A stretch of DNA of 64,000 nucleotides from Candidatus Streptomyces philanthi (GCA_018114805.1 CP073042.1:2046001-2110000); one strand, 5' to 3'; shown: positions 50,245 to 60,343, counted from the stretch's first letter. Numbers and translations are program-made. The notes: generated from the sequence alone by a model not told the origin.

Positions 50245-50408
50245 GCGCCCGACCCCGGACGCCCGGGCCCGCTCCTCCGGGCCCGCCCGACCCCCGGCGA
50301 CGCACCGCGCCCCCAGCGCGGTGCGTCGCTTCACGCTTCCCGGGCCCGTACGCCCCGCACCCCGCCCCGATTCCGTCGCACCCTTCCCACCAGCGGCGAC
50401 GTACTATA

Positions 50409-50428
50409 AGCCGCGTCTATACGCGGCT
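50409..50428 (+). promoter_or_regulatory. Palindrome in the padR promoter
   Basis: AGCCGCGT-CTAT-ACGCGGCT (8-bp arms, 4-nt loop) is followed by an AT-rich TATACATACAACTCATACAC stretch up to the padR start at 50470. Candidate autoregulatory site of the PadR repressor. Confidence 0.55.
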
Positions 50429-50469
50429 GCTATACATACAACTCATACACATGATGTAGAGTCCCGGTC

Positions 50470-50994
50470 ATGTCCATCGGCCACACTCTCCTCGGGCTCC
50501 TGGAATCCGGGCCCCGCCATGGTTACGACCTCAAGCGCGCGTTCGACGAGCGCTTCGGACACGACCGTCCACTGCACTACGGGCAGGTCTACTCGACCAT
50601 GTCCCGCCTGCTGAAGAACGGCCTCGTGGAGGTCGACGGGATCGAGGCCGGGCGCGGGCCCGAGCGCAAGCGGTACGCCATCACCGACGCCGGGATAACC
50701 GACGTCGGCCAGTGGCTCGCGCAGCCCGAAAAGCCAGAACCCTACCTTCAGTCCACCCTCTACACCAAGGTGGTCCTGGCGCTGCTGACCGGCCGGAACG
50801 CAGCCGACCTGCTCGACACCCAGCGCGCCGAGCACCTGCAGCTGATGCGCGAGCTGACCCAGCGCAAGCGCGGCGATGACCTCGCCGACCAGCTCATCTG
50901 CGACCACGCGTTGTTCCACCTCGAAGCCGACCTGCGCTGGCTCGAACTAACCGCGGCCAGGCTCGACCAACTCAGCAAGGCGGTACGCGCATGA
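50470..50994 (+). CDS. PadR-family transcriptional regulator
   Basis: 174 residues. The winged helix at the N-terminus (IGHTLLGLLESGPRHGYDLKRAFDERF, then LHYGQVYSTMSRLLKNGLVEV, residues 2-55) is classic PadR, and the C-terminal helical domain (VVLALLTGRNAADLL onward) provides dimerisation. First gene of an operon with an ABC transporter; its stop overlaps the next start as ATGA. Probably represses its own operon until a substrate binds. Intact although both transporter genes are damaged. Confidence 0.93.
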   Translation: MSIGHTLLGLLESGPRHGYDLKRAFDERFGHDRPLHYGQVYSTMSRLLKNGLVEVDGIEAGRGPERKRYAITDAGITDVGQWLAQPEKPEPYLQSTLYTKVVLALLTGRNAADLLDTQRAEHLQLMRELTQRKRGDDLADQLICDHALFHLEADLRWLELTAARLDQLSKAVRA

Positions 50995-51678
50995 CCCCCG
51001 CCGGTTCCCTGCTCGTCGCGTCCGCGCTGCGCAAGTCCTACGGGCCGACCCCGACCCTGGACGGCGCGGACTTCTCCATCCACCCCGGCGAGGTCGTCGC
51101 GGTCATGGGCCCCTCCGGGTCCGGCAAGTCCACCCCTGTTGCACTGCCTGGCCGGCATCGTCCAGCCCGACTCGGGCACCGTGCGCTACAACGGCCGCGA
51201 GCTGTCCTCGCTGCCCGACCGGGAGCGCAGCGCGCTGCGCCGCGGCGAGTTCGGGTTCGTCTTCCAGTTCGGGCAGCTCGTCCCGGAGCTGACCTGCCTG
51301 GAGAACGTGGCGCTGCCGCTGCGGCTCAGCGGCACCGGCCGCAAGGCCGCCGAGACGCCGGCCGCGGAGTGGCTGGAGCGCCTTGAGGTGGACACCGTGC
51401 GGGCCAAGCGCCCCGGCGAGGTCTCCGGCGGCCAGGGCCAGCGGGTGGCCGTGGCGCGCTCGCTGGTCACCCGGCCGCGCGTGCTGTTCGCCGACGAGCC
51501 GACCGGCGCGCTCGACTCCCTCAACGGCGAGCGCGTGATGCAACTGCTCACGGACGCCGCCCGGGACACCCGGGCGGCCGTGGTCCTCGTCACGCACGAG
51601 GCACGGGTGGCCGCCTACTCCGACCGCGAGGTCGTCGTACGGGACGGCAAGGCCAGGGACATGGCGGGCGCCGCGTGA
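50991..51678 (+). pseudogene. ABC transporter ATP-binding protein, one-base frameshift in Walker A
   Basis: MacB/LolD-type ATPase. Walker A GPSGSGKST is at 51111-51137 or so, and directly after it the run CACCCC carries one C too many: removing it gives LLHCLAGIVQPDSGTVRY in the main frame. Then follow the Q-loop (FVFQFGQLVPELT), signature VSGGQGQRVAVARSL, Walker B VLFADEPTGALDS and the H-loop VVLVTHEARVA. Coupled to padR (ATGA) and to the permease (GTGA at 51675-51678). The single homopolymer lesion could be an error; if real, no ATPase is made. Confidence 0.88.
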
Positions 51679-54170
51679 ACCCCCGCCCCCAGACACCCGA
51701 CACCGCCGCCGACGCCGGCACGACCGACGTCCGCGCGAGCGACGCCCCCCGCGCGGTCGACCCGTCCGGCGCAGCCGGCGGTTCCCGTGCGGCCGGGGCC
51801 TCGGCCTCGGCCGGCGCGGGCCCGGGCGCAGGCGGCCGGCCGCGCGGCCTGCGCGGCCCGTTCGACCTCGCCGGCTGGACCCGCGACCTGGCCCTCGGTG
51901 CCCGGTTCGCGGTCACCGGCGGCCGCAGGGCTGGACCCGTACGGTGCTCACCGCCGTCGGCGTCGGCCTCGGCGTGGCGCTGCTGCTGCTCGCGGCGGCC
52001 GTGCCCAGCATCCTCGACAACCGCAGGGACCGCAGCCAGGCCCGTCAGGTCATCAGGTCGATCGAGGAGCTCAAGGCGGGCCCGCGGACCTTCCTGTACA
52101 CCGGCGGCGACACCGAGTGGCGCGACCAGGAGATCGTGGGCAGCCTGCTGCGCGCGGAGGGTTCGCGGCCCCCGGCGCCGCCCGGCGTCTCCGCCATGCC
52201 GCGCCCCGGCGAGATGGTGGTCTCGCCCGCGCTGCGCGACCTGTTGCGGCGCGACGACAGCGGCGTGCTGCGCGAACGGTTCGCCGACTACCGCATCGTC
52301 GGCACCGTCGGCGACGAGGGACTACTCGGCCCCGCCGAGCTGGTCTACCTGGCCGGCAGCGACCGGCTCACCGAGGAGAACGCCCACCGCACCGACCACT
52401 TCGGCAGCGACGGCCAGGGCGAGCCGATGAGCGCCGTGCTCATCCTGCTCGCCGTGATGGTGTGCGTGGTGCTGCTGATGCCGGTGGCGGTCTTCGTCGG
52501 TACGGCGGTGCGGTTCGGCGGCGAGCAGCGCGACCGGCGGCTGGCCGCGCTGCGGCTGGTCGGCGCCGACCTGCGCATGACGAACCGGATCGCGGCCGGC
52601 GAGTCGCTGGTCGGCGGGCTGCTCGGGCTGGCCGTCGGCTGTGCGGTGTTCCTGACCGGGCGGCAGTTCATGGGCTCGGTCACGGTGTGGGAGATCAACG
52701 TCTTCCCCTCCGACGCCACACCGCACCCGGTGCTCGCCGCGTTGATCGCGGTGGCCGTGCCGGCCTGCGCGGTGCTGGTCACCCTGCTGGCGCTGCGCGG
52801 CATCACCATCGAACCGCTGGGACGCCGAAGCGGCGCCGGCTGTGGTGGCGTCTGGCGCTGCCCGCGCTCGGCTTCGGGCTGCTGCTGCCGATGGTCGGCG
52901 GCGTGAGCTACCAGGAGGACAGCGACCTGAACACCTATCAGGTCGCGGCCGGCGCCGTGCTGGTCCTCGTCGGCGTGACCGCGCTGCTGCCGTGGCTGGT
53001 CGAAGGCTTCGTGAACCGCTTCCGGGGCGGACCGCTCTCCTGGCAACTGGCCATCCGCAGGCTGCAACTGAGCAGCGGCACGGCGGCCCGCACGGTCAGC
53101 GGCGTCACCGTGGCGGTGGCCGGGGCGGTCGCCATCCAGATGCTGTTCGCGGGCGTCCAGGACGACTTCGAGAAGGACGCCGGACGCGAGGCCAACGACC
53201 CGCGCATCGGCTTCTCGCGGGGCGTGACGGACAGCGCCGACGCGGCGGACACCATCAGCGCCATCCGCGCGACGCCCGGGGCACGCGACGTGGTGGCCCG
53301 GGTGCGGGCCACCATCGGCAAGGCCGGCGTCACCGACCGGGAGGCGGAGAACGCCCCGGTCGAGGAGTTGTTCATCGCCGACTGCACGAGCCTGCGCACG
53401 TACTACGACCTCGGCTCGTGCAAGGACGGCGACGTCTTCCGCAGCGGCCTGCCGTCGAGCAGCTTCGCCAAGCCCGGCGCGGCCGTCGACGTCACGCCGC
53501 CCGGTTACGGTGACACCACGCCGGGAGCACCTGTGGACGGTGCCGGCGACGGCCCGCACCGTGGCACCGCGCGCGGACGCGCCGGACGACGTGGTGCAGG
53601 GCGTCCTGGCCACCCCGTCGGCCGTGCCCATCGGCGACCTCGCCGACCCGTGGCTGCTCACCGACCTGGACACGGACCCCGCGGTGCGGGACTCCCTGGA
53701 GCGAGTACGGAACACGGCGCTGCGGACCGACCCGAGCGCCGCCGTGCTTGGTTTACGCCGACGTCGAGCGCAACGAGCGCTACGACGACATCCAGACCGG
53801 CCGGTTCGTCGGCGCGACGGTGACCCTGCTCCTGATCGGGGCGTCCATGATCGTCACCCAGCTCGAGCAACTGCGCGACCGCCGGCGCCTGTTGTCGGTC
53901 CTGGTGGCCTTCGGCACCCGATGCTCGACGCTGGCCTACTCCATCCTGTGACAGACGGCCACCCCGGTGGCCATCAGCCTCGCGCTCTCCCTCGCGGGCG
54001 GCGCGGCGCTCGGCACCGTCCTGCTCAAGATGGTGGACCGGCCGGTACAGGACTGATCGGCCCTGGTCCCGATGGTCAGCATCGGCGCGGGCGTCATCGC
54101 CCTGGTGACGCTGGTCAGCCTGCCACCCCTGTGACGGATGATGCGGCCGGACGGGCTGCGGACGGAGTGA
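51675..54170 (+). pseudogene. FtsX/MacB-type ABC transporter permease, frameshifts and three in-frame TGA codons
   Basis: GTG 51675 starts a disordered N-terminus. FtsX-like helices follow (VLTAVGVGLGVALLLLAAAVPS, VLILLAVMVCVVLLMPVAVF, ALIAVAVPACAVLVTLLALRG, and after a deletion near 52825 LALPALGFGLLLPMVGG). The second FtsX half begins at SGVTVAVAGAVAIQML. Frame changes occur near 51930, 52825, 53520 and 53750. In the last segment the frame is clean except for TGA at 53949-53951, 54054-54056 and 54132-54134, each at a position where relatives have Trp (ILWQTA, QDWSAL, PPLWRMMRPDGLR). True stop 54168-54170. Last gene of the PadR-ABC operon. Confidence 0.88.
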
Positions 54171-54257
54171 TACCGATCGGGTGAAGCTCGTCGTACGACA
54201 CACATCCGTGAGCTCGCCCTACGATGATTTCCTCGACACCAGCCACCAGGAGGCACT

Positions 54258-54854
54258 ATGTCTGCCGCAGCGGTCGAACCCCCCTGCGCCGGCACGTCCA
54301 CCCTGCTCAGGGAGGCCGAGCGGCTCGCCGACAAGCTCCCCGGCTACCGCGTCGAGATCATCGGAGGCGAGCTCACCGTGACACCACCGCCGGACGGACC
54401 ACACGGCGAGTCGCTGACCAATCTGCTCCTCGCCTTCGTCCCTCTGCACCAGGGCGCGACCCGGGTAATCCAGGGCATCGGCATCCGGCTCCCCGACGGC
54501 CCGGACGACTACGCCGTACCGGACCTGTCCATCGTGGACGCCGACTACCGGGACCACCCCAGCCTGGCCAACTGCTACGACCCGGCCGTCTTCCGCTTGG
54601 TCCTCGAGGTGACCTCGGCCAACTACGGGAACGACCTCAAGCGGAAGGTGACGGCCTACGCCATCGCCAAGGTGCCGGTCTACGTGATCGTCGACCGCAG
54701 GCACGAGCGGCTGCACGTACTGCGGCACCCGGTGGCCAACGAGTACGACGAGCACCGCGTGCACGGCCCGGGCCAGCACGTCACGCTGCCGGACTCCATC
54801 GGTGCCGAGGTCACCCTCGACGTGACGGCCGTCCTCGACGCCGCCCGGCCCTGA
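54258..54854 (+). CDS. Uma2-family (DUF820) protein
   Basis: 198 residues, intact. PD-(D/E)xK-like core: YRVEIIGGELTVTPPPDG (first Glu), YAVPDLSIVD (catalytic Asp), RLVLEVTSANYGNDLKRKVTAYAIAKVPVYVIVD (E-x-V ... K motif; read as LVLEVTS and KRKVTAYA), then HVTLPDSIG. Start ATG 54258 after CCAGGAGGCACT. Compare with the frameshifted paralogue at 24573. Cellular role unknown. Confidence 0.9.
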   Translation: MSAAAVEPPCAGTSTLLREAERLADKLPGYRVEIIGGELTVTPPPDGPHGESLTNLLLAFVPLHQGATRVIQGIGIRLPDGPDDYAVPDLSIVDADYRDHPSLANCYDPAVFRLVLEVTSANYGNDLKRKVTAYAIAKVPVYVIVDRRHERLHVLRHPVANEYDEHRVHGPGQHVTLPDSIGAEVTLDVTAVLDAARP

Positions 54855-54867
54855 CCCCCGCCACCCG

Positions 54868-55830
54868 CTAGGCCGGCTCCGCCACCCGTACCGGCAGTGC
54901 TCGCATCGCCTCGCGCAGGGACTGCGCGAAGGACTCGAACTCCGGCTGCCGGGCCGCGCCCGCGCGCATCGCGAGCGCGATCTGCCGGGAGAGCGCGGGG
55001 TCGGCGAAGTAGCCGGTGGTGAGCTGGTCGTTGCGGGCCGTCTCCACCTTCAGCGCGGTGCGCGGCAGCAGCGTCACGCCGAGCCCGCCGGCCACAAGCT
55101 GCACCAGCGTGGAGAGCCCGGCCGCGCTGGTGGCCACCGGGGTGCCCGGGCTGCGGCCCACCTCGCGGCAGATGTCCAGCGCCTGGTCGCGCAGGCAGTG
55201 GCCCTCGTCCAGGAGGAGCAGGTCCAACTCCTTGAGCGCCTCGCGCGGCACGTCGGCGCGCCCGCCGAGCCAGTGGTCCTTCGGCATGACCAGCACAAAG
55301 TCCTCGTCGAACAGCGGCAGTTCCACGACCTGCGGCACCCCGAGCGGCACCGCGAGCAACAGCAGGTCGAGCCGCCCGTGGGCCAGCCCGTCCAGCAGCG
55401 AGCCGGTCTGCTCCTCGTGCACCTGGAGGTCGAGCCGCGGGTAGCAGGTGCGCACCAGCCGCAGCACGGTCGGCAGCAGGTACGGCGCGACGGTCGGGAT
55501 CACCCCGAGGCGCAGCACACCGGTGAACGGGGCCCGGGCCGCCTCGGCCTCCTCCATCAGCTCGCCGACCGCGTCGAGCACCGTACGCGCCCGCTCGGCC
55601 AGCCGCTCCCCCGCCGGGGAGAGCAGCACCTTTCGCGTCGTACGCTCAAGAAGCTGCATGCCCAGCGCCTCCTCCAGGGCAGCGACGGCCCCCGACAGCG
55701 CGGGCTGGCTCATCCCGATGGCAGCCGCGGCGTCGCGGAAGTGCAGGTGCTCGGCCACCGCCACGAAGGCGCGGAGCTGGGCGAGACTGGGCTGCCGGGG
55801 CCTGCTCCCGGGTGTGACGGGCGCCACCAC
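54868..55830 (-). CDS. oxyR: LysR-family hydrogen-peroxide regulator OxyR
   Basis: 320 residues, GTG start at 55830. The HTH is at about 15-75 (LAQLRAFVAVAEHLHFRDAA, GMSQPALSGAVAALEEALG, LERTTRKVLLSP). The effector domain carries Cys212 and Cys221 in DEGHCLRDQALDIC, the OxyR disulfide switch pair. It is divergent from ahpC-ahpD, whose transcription it activates on oxidation; the 132-base gap holds the promoters and binding site. Standard Streptomyces arrangement, intact. Confidence 0.95.
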   Translation of the reverse strand: MVAPVTPGSRPRQPSLAQLRAFVAVAEHLHFRDAAAAIGMSQPALSGAVAALEEALGMQLLERTTRKVLLSPAGERLAERARTVLDAVGELMEEAEAARAPFTGVLRLGVIPTVAPYLLPTVLRLVRTCYPRLDLQVHEEQTGSLLDGLAHGRLDLLLLAVPLGVPQVVELPLFDEDFVLVMPKDHWLGGRADVPREALKELDLLLLDEGHCLRDQALDICREVGRSPGTPVATSAAGLSTLVQLVAGGLGVTLLPRTALKVETARNDQLTTGYFADPALSRQIALAMRAGAARQPEFESFAQSLREAMRALPVRVAEPA

Positions 55831-55962
55831 TGATAATCACCTCCGATCAACTGTTCCCAGTTTAGCTATTTCCGCGATCAATGGCTTCTGTGGCACTGTG
55901 GCCTTCGTCCAGCCCCCAGGAAACTCCTGTCACAGGGGTTTCCTTGCTCACAAGGAGAGCCC
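55831..55962. promoter_or_regulatory. oxyR-ahpC divergent control region
   Basis: An AT-richer 132-base gap. It contains TGATAATCACCTCCGATCA (55831-55849) with TGAT/ATCA ends, and two further GATCAA elements near 55845 and 55877, plausible parts of an OxyR site. Confidence 0.6.
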
Positions 55963-56520
55963 GTGCTCACTGTTGGTGACCAGTTCCCCGCTTGGCAGCT
56001 CCTCGGCGTCGAGGGCCCCTCGACCGACAAGCTGCAGATCAAGGAGTACAGCTCCGAGGACTTCAAGAACGGCTGGTCGGTCGTCTTCTTCTGGCCGAAG
56101 GACTTCACCTTCGTCTGCCCGACCGAGATCGCCGCGTTCGGCAAGCTGAACGACGAGTTCGCCGACCGTGACGCCAAGGTCCTCGGTGTCTCCGGCGACT
56201 CCGAGTTCGTGCACCACGCCTGGCGCAAGGACCACCCGGACCTGGCGGACCTGCCCTTCCCGATGCTGGCCGACTCGAAGCACGAGCTGATGCGCGCGCT
56301 CGGCGTCGAGGGTGCCGACGGCTTCGCGCAGCGCGCCGTCTTCATCGTGGACGAGAACAACGAGATCCAGTTCACCATGGTCACCGCCGGCTCCGTGGGT
56401 CGTAACCCCAAGGAGGTCCTGCGGGTCGTCGACGCCCTGCAGACCGACGAGCTGTGCCCCTGCAACTGGACCAAGGGCGACGAGACCCTCAACCCGGTCG
56501 CGCTGCTCTCCGGCGAGTGA
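55963..56520 (+). CDS. ahpC: Alkyl hydroperoxide reductase / peroxiredoxin AhpC
   Basis: 185 residues, GTG start after AAGGAGAGCCC. Peroxidatic Cys52 in FTFVCPTEI, resolving Cys in ELCPCNW near residue 165; DSEFVHHAW and LADSKHELMRALGV are typical 2-Cys Prx. Reduces H2O2 and organic peroxides, receiving electrons through AhpD. Divergent from oxyR and followed 23 bases later by ahpD. Intact. Confidence 0.97.
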   Translation: MLTVGDQFPAWQLLGVEGPSTDKLQIKEYSSEDFKNGWSVVFFWPKDFTFVCPTEIAAFGKLNDEFADRDAKVLGVSGDSEFVHHAWRKDHPDLADLPFPMLADSKHELMRALGVEGADGFAQRAVFIVDENNEIQFTMVTAGSVGRNPKEVLRVVDALQTDELCPCNWTKGDETLNPVALLSGE

Positions 56521-56543
56521 ACGAACGAGACTGAGGAACACCC

Positions 56544-57077
56544 GTGGCACTCGATGACCTGAAGTCCGCAGTTCCGGACTACGCCAAGGACCTCAAGCTG
56601 AACCTCGGTTCGTTGATCGGCAACTCCAACCTGCCGCAGCAGCAGCTGTGGGGCACGGTGCTCGCCTGCGCCATCGCCTCCCGCTCGCCGCGCGTCCTGC
56701 GGGAGTTGGAGCCGGAGGCCAAGGCCAACCTCTCCCCCGAGGCGTACACCGCGGCCAAGTCGGCCGCCGCCATCATGGCGATGAACAACGTCTTCTACCG
56801 GACCCGGCACCTGCTGTCGGACCCGGAGTACGGCAACCTGCGCGCGGGCCTGCGGATGAACGTCATCGGCAACCCGGGCGTGGACAAGATCGACTTCGAG
56901 CTGTGGTCGCTCGCGGTCTCCGCGGTCAACGGCTGCGGCATGTGCCTGGACTCGCACGAGCAGGTGCTCCGCAAGGCCGGCGTGGACCGGGAGACGATCC
57001 AGGAGGCGTTCAAGATCGCCTCCGTGCTGCAGGCCGTCGGTGCCACGCTCGACGCCGAGGCGGCCCTGGCCGAGTAG
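56544..57077 (+). CDS. ahpD: Alkyl hydroperoxide reductase AhpD
   Basis: 177 residues, GTG start. Catalytic CGMC at Cys131-Cys134 within [13 protein letters not shown], including His138 and the upstream Glu. It reduces AhpC in actinobacteria, using the lipoamide system. Operon with ahpC, under OxyR control. A strong terminator follows. Intact, and a useful contrast to the cysteine-less AhpD-fold protein at 0.6-1.1 kb. Confidence 0.97.
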   Translation: MALDDLKSAVPDYAKDLKLNLGSLIGNSNLPQQQLWGTVLACAIASRSPRVLRELEPEAKANLSPEAYTAAKSAAAIMAMNNVFYRTRHLLSDPEYGNLRAGLRMNVIGNPGVDKIDFELWSLAVSAVNGCGMCLDSHEQVLRKAGVDRETIQEAFKIASVLQAVGATLDAEAALAE

Positions 57078-57494
57078 CCGGCGGAGCCGGCAGGACGCGG
57101 CTCACCCCGTACGACCGGTACGACTGGTACAGCCGTACGAGCACGATGGCGCGGCGCACGCCGTTGGTACGCACGCTCCACCCCCGCACGAGGGCCCCGT
57201 GGGCAGTTCGCTGTCCACGGGGCCTGTGTGTTGTTCGGGCCCCTGCGCCCTGTTCGGGCCCCGTCGCCGTGGCGGCGTGCGGCCACTCGGCGGAGAGGGC
57301 CGACTGCCGGTACGCCGACCGAGGGTCACCCGCGTGGCCCCGCGGCGTGTCGCGCGGGCGCCTCAGGCTCACCTGGATGGCGGGCCGCCGGGGAGGGTGG
57401 GCACCCCGCCACGTGGGGCCGTGCGGCGGGACGACAGGGGACCGGGCCCCGCCACGGTGGACGAGGGCCCAGTGGGGCGCGAGGTGAGGCGCCG
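57078..57494. other. Convergent gap between ahpD and the AI-2E permease gene
   Basis: 417 bases. Begins with CGTACGA/GGTACGA-type repeats (57108-57145), then the ahpD terminator (57193-57224); the remainder is GC-rich with no gene seen. Confidence 0.55.
57193..57224 (+). terminator. 14-bp hairpin with TTCG loop after ahpD
   Basis: GGCCCCGTGGGCAG (57193-57206) pairs with 57211-57224 (one G-U pair) around the exceptionally stable tetraloop TTCG. Confidence 0.88.
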
Positions 57495-59117
57495 TCAGTC
57501 GGTCGGCGGGGGCGCCTGCTCGGGGCCGGGCGACGGGGCAGCGGGTGGTTCCCCGGCCGACGGCGCGGCCGGCTGCCGCGCGGGCCCGGCCTCGTCCACG
57601 GGCGCCGACTGTCCCGACGGCGCGGGGTGGGTGACCGCGGGCGCGGGGGCCGGGTGCGCCCCGTACGCGGAGACAGTCGGGGCCAGCTCCGCCACCGTCG
57701 CCCCGTGCGGGCCCGGCATCACGCGCAGCGCCTGCTCCTTGGCGTGTGCCCGCAGGTAACCGACGACGGTGTTGGCGACGGCCACCAGCGGCACGGCGAC
57801 CACCGCGCCCCCGATGCCGGCGATCAGCGAGCCCGCGGCGACCGAGAGCACCACGGCCAGCGGATGCACCCGCACGGCCCGGCCGAGGATGAACGGCTGG
57901 AGGATGTGGCCCTCGATCTGCTGCACCGTGAGCACCACGATCAGCACCATCGCCGCCGTGAAGACGTCCTGCGTCACCAGCGCCACCACGACCGCGAGCG
58001 CGCCCGAGATCACCTCGCCGACCAGCGGGATGAAGGCGAACAGGAAGATGAAGACGGCCAGCGGCACCGCCATCGGCACGTCGAGGAAGAAGATGCCGAC
58101 GCCGATGAAGATCGCGTCGATGAGGGCCACTATCACCGTGCCCCGCACGTGACCCGTCAGCGTCTGCCAGGCGCGCGGCCCCGCGCCCGCGACCCCGTCC
58201 CGGGCGGAGGCGGGGAACAGCTTGAGCACCCAGTTCCAGATCTTCGGCCCGTCGTAGAGCAGGAACAGCGTGCTGAACATCGCGAGCATGATGCCGGTCA
58301 GCAGCTCGACGATGAACGTCACGCCCTCCAGACCGGCCGAGGTGATCTCCTCGGTGTTGTTCCCGATCGACTCGCGCAGGTTCTTCGCGATGTCGTTGAT
58401 CTGGTCCTCGGTCACGTGGAACGGGCTGTTCAGCAGCCAGCGGCGTAGTTCCTCGATGCCGTCCTGGACCCGTTCCGAGAGCGAGTCCAGGTTCTCCATC
58501 ACCTGCCAGACGACGAACCAGCCGACCAGGCCCATGATGACGAAGCCCGCGATGAAGACGATGGCGGTGGCCAGACCTCGGGGCACGCCCCGGCGCCGGA
58601 GTCGGGAGACCGTCGGTTCGAGCAGCGCGGTGATCAGCAGGGCTGCGACGAAGGCGAGGACCACCAACCGCACCGCGCTGATGACCCGCATCAGCACCCA
58701 GACCGTGCCCGCGAGGACCAGCAGCCGCCACCCAACCTCTGCGGCGACCCGCACGCCCCAGGGGACGGTGGCCACGGGATCGGCGCGCGGCGCTATGGCC
58801 GGCGCGTACAGCGGTGGCGCCGGCACCTGGGCCTCCCCCGCGCCCGCCGGCTCGTAGGCCGGCGCGGCCCACGACGGCGTCACGGCCGGTGGCGCGGCGG
58901 CCGGCGCGGGCACCGCGGCACCGCCGGCGTCGGCCGTGCCCCCGCCCGACGCGGCGGCGGTCTCGGCGCCGGACGGCCGCGCCGCGGGCGTACGTATCGT
59001 GTCGCGTGGCTCGTCGGACGCGGCCGGGCCCGTGTCCTCGCGTCGTGCGTCGAGTTGCTCGGCGAGCCGGGTCAGCCCGGCCCCGAGACCGCCGACCCAC
59101 CGTGGCAATCTGGACAT
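57495..59117 (-). CDS. AI-2E (PerM/TqsA) family transporter
   Basis: 540 residues. A Pro/Ala-rich cytoplasmic N-terminus (to about 115) precedes the family core of eight hydrophobic segments, with VGWRLLVLAGTVWVLMRVIS first. An amphipathic middle (SLSERVQDGIEELRRWL, DQINDIAKNLRESIG) and the signature PLVGEVISGALAVVVAL, QQIEGHILQPFILGRAVRVHPLAVVLSV (two parts) and GGAVVAVPLVAVANTV follow. A Pro-rich tail ends it. Family members include TqsA and putative permeases or Na+/H+ exchangers; the substrate here is unknown. Intact, with divergent-side terminator at 59172. Confidence 0.92.
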   Translation of the reverse strand: MSRLPRWVGGLGAGLTRLAEQLDARREDTGPAASDEPRDTIRTPAARPSGAETAAASGGGTADAGGAAVPAPAAAPPAVTPSWAAPAYEPAGAGEAQVPAPPLYAPAIAPRADPVATVPWGVRVAAEVGWRLLVLAGTVWVLMRVISAVRLVVLAFVAALLITALLEPTVSRLRRRGVPRGLATAIVFIAGFVIMGLVGWFVVWQVMENLDSLSERVQDGIEELRRWLLNSPFHVTEDQINDIAKNLRESIGNNTEEITSAGLEGVTFIVELLTGIMLAMFSTLFLLYDGPKIWNWVLKLFPASARDGVAGAGPRAWQTLTGHVRGTVIVALIDAIFIGVGIFFLDVPMAVPLAVFIFLFAFIPLVGEVISGALAVVVALVTQDVFTAAMVLIVVLTVQQIEGHILQPFILGRAVRVHPLAVVLSVAAGSLIAGIGGAVVAVPLVAVANTVVGYLRAHAKEQALRVMPGPHGATVAELAPTVSAYGAHPAPAPAVTHPAPSGQSAPVDEAGPARQPAAPSAGEPPAAPSPGPEQAPPPTD

Positions 59118-59171
59118 GAATTACTTCCTACCCCCACTCCCCCGAGGCCGTCCGGGATGACGTTACACACA

Positions 59172-59205
59172 CGAAGCCCCCGACCGGTCGCGGTCGGGGG
59201 CTTCG
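59172..59205 (-). terminator. Perfect 14-bp hairpin after the transglycosylase gene
   Basis: CGAAGCCCCCGACC (59172-59185) with its exact complement (59192-59205) and a 6-nt loop, 38 bases past the stop at 59243. Confidence 0.9.
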
Positions 59206-59242
59206 TCACGTCACGTGGGCCCCGGAGCGGGCCTGACGCCTT

Positions 59243-59989
59243 CTAGTACCAGTGGTTGGACTGCCAGAACGACCAGGCGCCACACGGGCTCTGGTACTTG
59301 CCGTTCATGTAGCTGAGGCCCCACTTGATCTGCGTGGCCGGGTTGGTCCGCCAGTCGGCGCCCGCGCTGGACATCTTGGAGGCGGGAAGCGCCTGCACCA
59401 GGCCGTACGCGCCCGAGGACGGGTTGGTGGCCTTGTAGTTCCAGGTGCTCTCGTGGTTCACGATGTTGCTGAAGCACTGGAACTGGTCGGCCGGGACGAT
59501 CTGCCGGGCGATGGCCTGGACCTCGGCGACCGAGTACGAGCCCTGCTGGGGGAAGGAGGAGGTGGAGACAGAGTCGCGGGAAGCGGACCGGCTGGCGGCC
59601 TCTTCCTTCTCCTTCTCGCGCTCTTCGGCGGCCTTCTTCGCGGCCGCTTCCTTCTCCGACCGCTCCTTCTCGGCCTTCTCCGCCGCGGACTTCTTGGCTG
59701 ATGCGTCCTTGGCCGCCTGCTTGCGGGCCGACTCCTCCGCGGACTTCTTGGCCTCCGCGTCGGCGGCGGTGGACTGGACGTCTGCCTGCTGCGTCAGGGA
59801 CGCGGTCTGCACCTGGGCCTGCTGTCCGGCGGGAATCTCCGCAAGGATGGTCGCGTCCGCCGCGGTGGCCTCGACCGGTTCGGTGGTCGAGCCCTTGTCG
59901 CTGCCTGACGCGACGCCCACGACGGCGCCGACAGTGGTGACCGCAGTAGCCGAGGCCACTGCGAATCCCCGGACCGAGATCCGGCTCAC
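59243..59989 (-). CDS. Secreted lytic-transglycosylase-like protein with coiled-coil linker
   Basis: 248 residues from GTG 59989 (VSRISVRGFAVASATAVTTV), chosen because GGAAGGAAACC lies just upstream. A signal peptide covers about 1-35. Residues about 70-140 are an extreme Ala/Glu/Lys coiled coil (KKSAEESARKQAAKDASAKK and similar). The C-terminal SLT-type lysozyme fold has FSNIVNHESTWNYKATNPSS (catalytic Glu in NHES), AYGLVQALPASKM and a Trp-rich end. Likely cleaves peptidoglycan during growth or spore events. A ~350-base leader precedes it. Intact. Confidence 0.88.
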   Translation of the reverse strand: MSRISVRGFAVASATAVTTVGAVVGVASGSDKGSTTEPVEATAADATILAEIPAGQQAQVQTASLTQQADVQSTAADAEAKKSAEESARKQAAKDASAKKSAAEKAEKERSEKEAAAKKAAEEREKEKEEAASRSASRDSVSTSSFPQQGSYSVAEVQAIARQIVPADQFQCFSNIVNHESTWNYKATNPSSGAYGLVQALPASKMSSAGADWRTNPATQIKWGLSYMNGKYQSPCGAWSFWQSNHWY

Positions 59990-60343
59990 ACGGTTTCCTT
60001 CCAGCATCGTCCACATAGGTGACCTCGCGGACGCAATCGTGCCCCTGGCTCTGGCTTCCCTCGGCCGCTCCCGGTGGTGCTGGGATCGGTTGGTCACGGG
60101 AGGCACGGACCCGGTGCGCCCTCCGAAGAGGTCCGCGTGGTGCTCGGGCGGCATACGACGAACGCTGTTCAGTTCTGCTCTGTATGGGGCGCCTCAACGC
60201 TGGGGTTGGGGCTGTGTCGTATGCGGGGCCTGACAGGAACCACACCCTCCCGGAGCCGCGACCCGGACGCAATTCTCCGCTGCGTGGGAAAGCTCACATG
60301 GCGTTTGGCGGCACCTATTCGAGGAAACGCAAGCGTGACAAGA
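59990..60343 (-). other. Long 5' region of the transglycosylase gene
   Basis: About 350 bases lie between the PhoH-gene terminator and the start. Local stems are possible, for example CACGGACCCGG near 60101 with a partner near 60140. I looked for the c-di-AMP (ydaO) riboswitch often found before such genes and did not find its conserved blocks. Confidence 0.4.

Noticed and set aside
59990..60343. ydaO-type c-di-AMP riboswitch before the secreted transglycosylase gene
   Set aside because: The region is the right size and gene context, but I could not find the conserved blocks of that riboswitch in the minus-strand sequence.
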